A stretch of 45,790 bases of DNA, taken from NCBI GenBank assembly GCA_947063485.1, contig CAMSSU010000010.1:1-45790 (forward strand), written 5' to 3'. A program made the translations under genes and the position numbers. Of the stretch, positions 41,285 to 45,790 are shown in pieces. The notes below the pieces were generated by a model, which worked only from the letters and a program-made list of their open reading frames with translations, did no database searches and had not been told where the DNA came from. Position 1 is the first letter of the stretch; each line of letters begins with the position of its first letter. The DNA comes from an uncultured Clostridia bacterium. Its GTDB lineage: Bacteria; Bacillota; Clostridia; Christensenellales; Christensenellaceae.

Positions 41285-42366
41285 CTGCGGCTGCGCCTTT
41301 TGCGCCGGCTGAGCAGCAGACAGAAGAGCGCGCATATGGCCAAAAAGATACTCATAGGCAAATAAGCACTGGCAGATGGGAAACGGCAAGGCGTTCCGGC
41401 ATTCTGGATTGGCATGGCCAGCATGAGGATGCCTGCAAACAGAACGCAGAGCAGCCCTTGAAGCGTTTTGTGCCAAAACAGCCCGCGGATGGGCAGTTTG
41501 CTTTTTGCGCAAAGAGCCGCCGTTTGGCTTTGAATGCAAAAACCGCCGAACGAAGTGATGCCGCATAGGTATAAAATCCGCTGCGGCAGCGGCAGAATAT
41601 TAGAATGAATGCACCCGGTTGTCATTTCCAGGGCACCAAGCCCCAGGGAAAGAAGCTGCCGGGTGCTTTCGCTTTCTGCGGGCAAAATGGCTTGCAGAGC
41701 GCAAAGAAGCCCCTGGGCAAAAACTGCGTAGATCACCATAAAGCCGCCGACTGCCAGCATACTGTCCAGCCCTTTGGCGACGGAATGCGAGAGCGCTTCG
41801 CCAAAGGAGATGGGCTGGGAAAGATCTGGCCTTGCGAGCGCGGCCGCCGACTGCGGGCAGGTTTTGCGAAACCGGCGCCCAACCAGAATGGCCAGAAGCG
41901 CCGCGGACAGATAATGGGGGATGAGCAGATACTTTGCCAAAGAGGCATCGCCCAGCATACCAATGGCAACGGCTCCCACCAGATACATGGGCCCGGAAGT
42001 GCTCGTGCAGTTGATCATTTTGCTCGCTTCCGCCTGGCTGAGCTGCCCGTTGGCGTAGATTTCAGATGTGATTTTTGCTCCCATGGGATATCCAGAGAGG
42101 CAAGATGCCAAAAACGCGTAGGAAAATGCGCCAGAGAAGCCGAATATTTTAGTCGTAATGGGCTGAAGCCAGCGGGCGAATAGGGCGACTGCGCCGCATT
42201 CCTCTAAAAGAGAAGTGGCGATGCAAAAAGGCAAAAGCGAGGGAAGCACCACGCTAAGCCAGGAAGAGATCGCGGAAGATGCGCTGGCAAGTGCGGTATT
42301 GGGAAAGAAAAGAATGAGTAAAATAAGCGCACAGCACCATAGAATTGTAAAGAGGCGTTTTGGCAT
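41281..42366 (-). CDS. ylbJ: sporulation integral membrane protein YlbJ
   Basis: YlbJ is an integral membrane protein expressed in sporulation, with nucleoside-recognition (Gate-like) domains; it is needed for proper spore cortex in B. subtilis. The 361-residue product has about eight hydrophobic segments and conserved LPSLLPFCIATSLLEE, ASCLSGYPMGAKI and INCTSTSGPMYL. A Lys/Arg-rich tail (SRRKRRSRS) closes it. ATG 42366 has AAAGGA eight bases upstream; longer readings enter the divergent gene. It is head-to-head with the patatin-like gene, the ylbK position in Bacillus. Confidence 0.9.
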   Translation of the reverse strand: MPKRLFTILWCCALILLILFFPNTALASASSAISSWLSVVLPSLLPFCIATSLLEECGAVALFARWLQPITTKIFGFSGAFSYAFLASCLSGYPMGAKITSEIYANGQLSQAEASKMINCTSTSGPMYLVGAVAIGMLGDASLAKYLLIPHYLSAALLAILVGRRFRKTCPQSAAALARPDLSQPISFGEALSHSVAKGLDSMLAVGGFMVIYAVFAQGLLCALQAILPAESESTRQLLSLGLGALEMTTGCIHSNILPLPQRILYLCGITSFGGFCIQSQTAALCAKSKLPIRGLFWHKTLQGLLCVLFAGILMLAMPIQNAGTPCRFPSASAYLPMSIFLAICALFCLLLSRRKRRSRS

Positions 42367-42420
42367 GGCATATATCCTTTGTCCGTTTTTGACTATCTTT
42401 ATGAAAGGAGCCTCGAAATT

Positions 42421-43209
42421 ATGAAAAGGAAGAAAAAGCTCGGTCTGGCGCTGGGGGCTGGGGCTGCGCGCGGCCTCGCGCATATTGGCGTTCTGCAGGT
42501 TCTGCTGGAGCATGGGATAGAAGTGGATATGGTCGCGGGTAGCAGCATGGGAGGCATCGTCGGCGGGCTGTTTGCGACTGGGACAGATCTCTATTTTTTA
42601 GAAAAATACGCAGAGAAATTTGCCATTAAAAAATACCTGGATTTCTCCCTGCGGGATGGAGGGCTGGTGCGCGGCAAAAAAACAGAACAGCTCATCCGCC
42701 TGCTGACCAAAAACATCGGCATCGAGCAGACGCGCATCCCCTTTGCGTGTGTGGCAGTGGATCTCGGCTCCGGCGAGCTGGTGACCTTTTATAAAAATAC
42801 GCCGCTCTATCAGGCCATTCGAGCGACGATCTCCATCCCCGGCGTTTTTGCGCCCTATGAGATGGGCGGGAGGTATTATATTGACGGAGGAATTTTGGAG
42901 CGCGTTCCCGTTCAGGCGGTCAAAATGCTGGGCGCGGATCTTGTGATTGGCGTAGACGTTCTGCCAAGGGGGCAGGAGGAAAATACGCCGCCGCGCAACG
43001 CCGTGGATACGCTGCAGCGCACGCTCGCCATTACGGATTGGCATATCACGCGCCAAAAAGACTATTTGGCAGATCTGCTCCTGCTTCCGGATGTCTATGA
43101 AGGAATCGATCCATACTCCTCAAAAGACTGCCAGCTTTGCGTGCAGAGAGGCAGGGAGGAAACGTTAAAGCATATCGATGAGATTTGCGCATTGGCGGCG
43201 CAGGAATAG
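42421..43209 (+). CDS. patatin-like phospholipase (YlbK/RssA family)
   Basis: The 262-residue protein is a patatin-family serine lipase. It has the oxyanion segment LALGAGAARGLAHIGVL, the nucleophile elbow G40-S-Ser42-M-G44 and the catalytic Asp155 in YYIDGGILERVP, forming the Ser-Asp dyad. There is no signal peptide, so it is cytoplasmic or membrane-associated. Its place beside ylbJ and ylbM corresponds to ylbK. ATG follows AAAGGAG at ten bases. No strong promoter is visible in the 54-base divergent gap. Confidence 0.9.
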   Translation: MKRKKKLGLALGAGAARGLAHIGVLQVLLEHGIEVDMVAGSSMGGIVGGLFATGTDLYFLEKYAEKFAIKKYLDFSLRDGGLVRGKKTEQLIRLLTKNIGIEQTRIPFACVAVDLGSGELVTFYKNTPLYQAIRATISIPGVFAPYEMGGRYYIDGGILERVPVQAVKMLGADLVIGVDVLPRGQEENTPPRNAVDTLQRTLAITDWHITRQKDYLADLLLLPDVYEGIDPYSSKDCQLCVQRGREETLKHIDEICALAAQE

Positions 43210-43218
43210 AGAAACAGC

Positions 43219-44394
43219 TTATAGGACGAGAAGCCCCTGGGTATAGTCGCGGCCAGCCGGTGCAGGCGGCGTTTGCAGTGTGCTGTAACAATCTGTCGCC
43301 CATATATCCAGCGCAAAGAGCGGGTTCTGGGTGGGAAAATCCTTGGCAGAGCAAATCAGGGGAATGCGGGCAGTTTTGGAGAGAAGGGAGAGCAACTCCA
43401 TGCTCTCTCTTTTTATGCCGAGCACGCGCGCATAGAGCGGGGCCTCGGAAAGCGACTGTTCTGCCTGCTTGGTGATGCCGAGCAGCAGGCCGCACAGCGC
43501 GCGCTTGATGCGCGCCATAGGGTAGCGCTTGCTTTTGATGCGCTCAAGCAGATTTTCATAGGATTCTGCAGCCTGGCCGGCCTGCCAAAGCTTATGCTCA
43601 AGCCCTTCCTGCACGCCAAAAACCTGACCGAGAGCCTCGGCGGAAGCCCGGCGCAGCTGATAGAGCAGGTGCGGGAAAACAGAATCCTCGGGCACGGGAT
43701 TGCAGTAAAAATCCAAGGCGGCAGGGGGGACAGCGCGCCGCCAAGCCTGGCCGCCTGAGCGCAGATCCGAGCGTATTGCCAGTGCGCTGGAGAGGGCACC
43801 CTGCATTTTTGAATCAAGATAAGCCCCGCCTTCGCGCAGTATTACTTCCGGCTGAATTTGGCTGGAAATGCGGCTAAGTGCTTGCAGATATTCCAGCGCC
43901 AAAATACAGTTGGGAGAGCGGAGCGGGGCGGCAATCTCCTCGCCGTATAGCTGGGAGAAAGCCTTTTGGCGCGCGGCAGGAAAACTGCTGCCGGCGGCAA
44001 GATGGCTGCGCAGACAGGCGCGGTATGCTTCCGGCTCCTGAGAAAGCAGCTCTGCGGTTTTGAGCAGGGTGGGAAGATCGGCTATCTCACTGCCAAAGCT
44101 CAGAGAATCGATGCAGCCAAGGCTGTCTAAAATGCGGACGGCACCTTCCGCAAAGCGCTGGGCAGGGGAGAGCGCGAAACAGGCCGGGAGTTCCAACACC
44201 AGGTCGGCGCCGCATGTCAGCGCGCAGGCTGCGCGCGTGAATTTATCGAAGACGGCGGCCTCGCCGCGCTGTGTAAAGCTTCCGCTCATAATGACGATGA
44301 TTTTATCCGCGCCGAGCTCTCTCGTCCGCGCAAGATGCAGTGCGTGGCCCTGGTGAAAGGGATTATATTCTGCGATAACGGCCGATATTTTCAT
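43219..44394 (-). CDS. tmcAL: tRNA(Met) cytidine acetate ligase TmcAL (YlbM)
   Basis: TmcAL activates acetate with ATP and acetylates C34 of elongator tRNA-Met. The 391-residue protein starts with the nucleotidyltransferase segment AVIAEYNPFHQGHALHL (HxGH at 14-17), then VIMSGSFTQRGEAAVFDKF, LVLELPACFAL and SFGSEI, all family hallmarks. ATG 44394 follows GGAAG at three bases and AAGGAG at 12, so ribosome binding is not ideal. It lies nine bases from the convergent patatin gene and is divergent from ackA. The open frame continuing on this strand through ackA is a shadow. Confidence 0.93.
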   Translation of the reverse strand: MKISAVIAEYNPFHQGHALHLARTRELGADKIIVIMSGSFTQRGEAAVFDKFTRAACALTCGADLVLELPACFALSPAQRFAEGAVRILDSLGCIDSLSFGSEIADLPTLLKTAELLSQEPEAYRACLRSHLAAGSSFPAARQKAFSQLYGEEIAAPLRSPNCILALEYLQALSRISSQIQPEVILREGGAYLDSKMQGALSSALAIRSDLRSGGQAWRRAVPPAALDFYCNPVPEDSVFPHLLYQLRRASAEALGQVFGVQEGLEHKLWQAGQAAESYENLLERIKSKRYPMARIKRALCGLLLGITKQAEQSLSEAPLYARVLGIKRESMELLSLLSKTARIPLICSAKDFPTQNPLFALDIWATDCYSTLQTPPAPAGRDYTQGLLVL

Positions 44395-44411
44395 AAACTT
44401 CCAAAACTCCT

Positions 44412-44440
44412 TTGCAAATGCGCGGCGAATCATGTATAAT
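44412..44440 (+). promoter_or_regulatory. promoter of ackA
   Basis: TTGCAA (44412-44417) and TATAAT (44435-44440) are 17 bases apart. The leader is about 68 bases. The opposite strand has a TATAAT at 44461-44456 that may serve tmcAL, with a weak -35. Confidence 0.85.
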
Positions 44441-44514
44441 GGATACGCTGTTCCTATTATAGCAAAAAATAGGCGCGCAGAATATGGAATTTTATGAATG
44501 TGGAGGAAGAACCT

Positions 44515-45702
44515 ATGAACTACATTTTGGTGATAAACGCGGGTAGCTCGTCCATCAAATATCAGCTCATCGACATGGATAATGAGAATGTCAAGGCAAA
44601 AGGGCTGGTAGAGAGAATCGGCATCGCCGGCTCTAAGCTGACGCATACAACTGCGGGCAAAGAGAAGTTTGTCGTCGAAAAGGAAATGAACGATCATGGC
44701 GCGGCTATGACGGAAGTGATCGCGGCGCTGACGGATGCCGAGCATGGCGCAGTCAAATCTATGGACGAGATTCAGGCTGTGGGCCATAGAGTTCTGCACG
44801 GCGGCGAGAAATTCACCGCACCATCTCTGGTAGACGACAGAGTGCTGGACGGCATTCGCGAATACATCGAGCTGGGGCCGCTGCATAACCCTGCAAACAT
44901 CAAAGGCATCGAGACCTGCATGGAGCTCATGCCGGGCAAACCCAACGTCGCGGTTTTCGATACGGCCTTCCATCAGAGCATGCCCGATTATGCGTATCTT
45001 TATGGAATTCCCTATTCTGTCTATCAGGAGCATAAAATCAGAAAATACGGCTTCCACGGAACCTCGCACCACTACATCTCGGATCGCGTGGCGGAGATCG
45101 AGGGCAGAAGCGATCTGAAGATCATCACCTGCCATCTGGGCAATGGCTCCAGCCTGGCGGCAGTCAAAGACGGCAAGTGCATGGATACCACCATGGGCCT
45201 GACGCCGCTGGAAGGCGTTCTGATGGGAACGCGCTCGGGCGATATCGATCCGGCGGCAATTCCGTATCTGATGAAAAAGCTGAATATGACGGCGGAAGAG
45301 ACGGTTACCTTCCTCAACAAGAAGTGCGGCGTTCTCGGCGTTTCCGAACTCTCCAGCGACTTCCGCGATCTGGAAAAAGCGGCGGAAGAGGGCAACGAAA
45401 AAGCGATCACCGCGCGGACAATGTTCTGCTACCGCATTAAGAAGTATATCGGCGCATTCGCAGCTGCTCTTGGCGGCGTGGATGTCATTGCATTTGCGGG
45501 TGGCGTCGGCGAAAACGACGGCGGCGTGCGTGAAGAGTGCATCAAAGGGCTGGAATTCCTGGGCGCCAAGATGGATCCTTCCACAAACAGCATCCGCGGC
45601 AAGGAAACGCTCATCTCTACGCCGGATTCCAAAGTCAAAATCTATATCATCCCGACGAACGAAGAACTGATGATCGCGCGGGAGACCAAAGCGCTCTGCT
45701 AA
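44515..45702 (+). CDS. ackA: acetate kinase
   Basis: AckA makes ATP from acetyl phosphate and releases acetate. The 395-residue protein has LVINAGSSSIKYQL at the start, VGHRVLHGG, the FHGTSHHYI and HLGNGSS segments of the ASKHA fold, RSGDIDPA and FAGGVGEN near the end. ATG 44515 has GGAGG eight bases upstream; ATG 44494 lacks one. No pta gene is adjacent. It is separated from the next gene by a strong promoter. Confidence 0.96.
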   Translation: MNYILVINAGSSSIKYQLIDMDNENVKAKGLVERIGIAGSKLTHTTAGKEKFVVEKEMNDHGAAMTEVIAALTDAEHGAVKSMDEIQAVGHRVLHGGEKFTAPSLVDDRVLDGIREYIELGPLHNPANIKGIETCMELMPGKPNVAVFDTAFHQSMPDYAYLYGIPYSVYQEHKIRKYGFHGTSHHYISDRVAEIEGRSDLKIITCHLGNGSSLAAVKDGKCMDTTMGLTPLEGVLMGTRSGDIDPAAIPYLMKKLNMTAEETVTFLNKKCGVLGVSELSSDFRDLEKAAEEGNEKAITARTMFCYRIKKYIGAFAAALGGVDVIAFAGGVGENDGGVREECIKGLEFLGAKMDPSTNSIRGKETLISTPDSKVKIYIIPTNEELMIARETKALC

Positions 45703-45713
45703 GCAGAAAACTA

Positions 45714-45742
45714 TTGACATCGCCGTTTTTTGCGAATATAAT
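45714..45742 (+). promoter_or_regulatory. consensus promoter of the gene at the right edge
   Basis: TTGACA (45714-45719) and TATAAT (45737-45742) are 17 bases apart, 30 bases before the next ATG. Confidence 0.9.
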
Positions 45743-45772
45743 GGTAAAAGCTGTTTTGCTGGAGGATTCGAT

Positions 45773-45790
45773 ATGAAGCTGGATATTACA
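45773..45790 (+). CDS. start of a truncated gene, possibly DUF177/YceD
   Basis: Only six codons (MKLDIT) are inside the window, with GGAGG seven bases upstream. In related Firmicutes ackA is often followed by yceD (DUF177) and rpmF, so that is a guess from context; the sequence itself cannot confirm it. Confidence 0.45.

Noticed and set aside
44395-45720. Long minus-strand open frame continuing upstream of tmcAL across ackA
   Set aside because: It is antisense to acetate kinase, which has a full set of family motifs, and the TmcAL family N-terminus begins only at 44394.

Overview
This window looks like core chromosome of an anaerobic, moderately GC-rich Firmicute of the class Clostridia. The order tig-clpP-clpX, the order spoVM-rpmB-yloU-fakA-recG, and the run rsmD-coaD-(coiled coil)-ylbJ-ylbK-ylbM-ackA-(yceD) are typical of Bacillus/Clostridium relatives. 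A recognisable spoVM and ylbJ argue for an endospore-forming lineage. A gut Christensenellales- or Oscillospirales-like organism would fit, but this is inference and the sequence does not settle it. I see no phage, IS element, CRISPR array or rRNA.

Layout. 1-3319: trigger factor and the ClpP/ClpX protease, closed by a terminator. 3355-9588: a flavin-type oxidoreductase, then metF, a stand-alone methionine-synthase reactivation protein and a cobalamin-dependent metH, followed by three tightly overlapping genes (DUF5131, an unknown, and a papain-like-fold protein). 9722-10428: a small DUF6514-like protein and an acetyltransferase. 10463-20450: one operon with every enzyme of de novo UMP synthesis (pyrC-carA-carB-pyrK-pyrDB-pyrF-pyrE-pyrB-pyrI), driven by a consensus promoter and closed by a 13-bp terminator stem. 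20477-22850: a radical SAM protein, then an unusual ureohydrolase with a glyoxalase-family partner. 22863-26081 (minus): a 1072-residue fusion of an Endonuclease Q-like nuclease with a UvrD-type helicase, the most interesting gene here. 26306-27163: a lipoprotein and DUF3842. 27341-32113: a small membrane protein, a 21-residue SpoVM, L28 (minus), YloU, FakA and RecG. 32110-35009: HAD phosphatase, nitroreductase, D-cysteine desulfhydrase-like enzyme and an acetyltransferase. 35211-35931: eight tRNA genes on the minus strand, divergent from miaB. 36102-39674: miaB, an Eis-like acetyltransferase and alanine racemase. 39761-45790: rsmD, coaD, a coiled-coil protein, ylbJ, a patatin-like lipase, tmcAL, ackA and the first codons of a further gene.

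How the genes work together. The pyr operon carries bicarbonate and glutamine through to UMP, with NAD-linked electron transfer at the dihydroorotate step (PyrDB plus PyrK). MetF, MetH and the separate reactivation protein form the folate/B12 route to methionine. The tRNA array includes tRNA-Phe and tRNA-Tyr, whose A36-A37 context fits MiaB. TmcAL uses acetate and sits divergently from acetate kinase. Three genes (tig, clpP, fakA) appear to use TTG starts and several others GTG; these starts were chosen from Shine-Dalgarno spacing and family N-termini.
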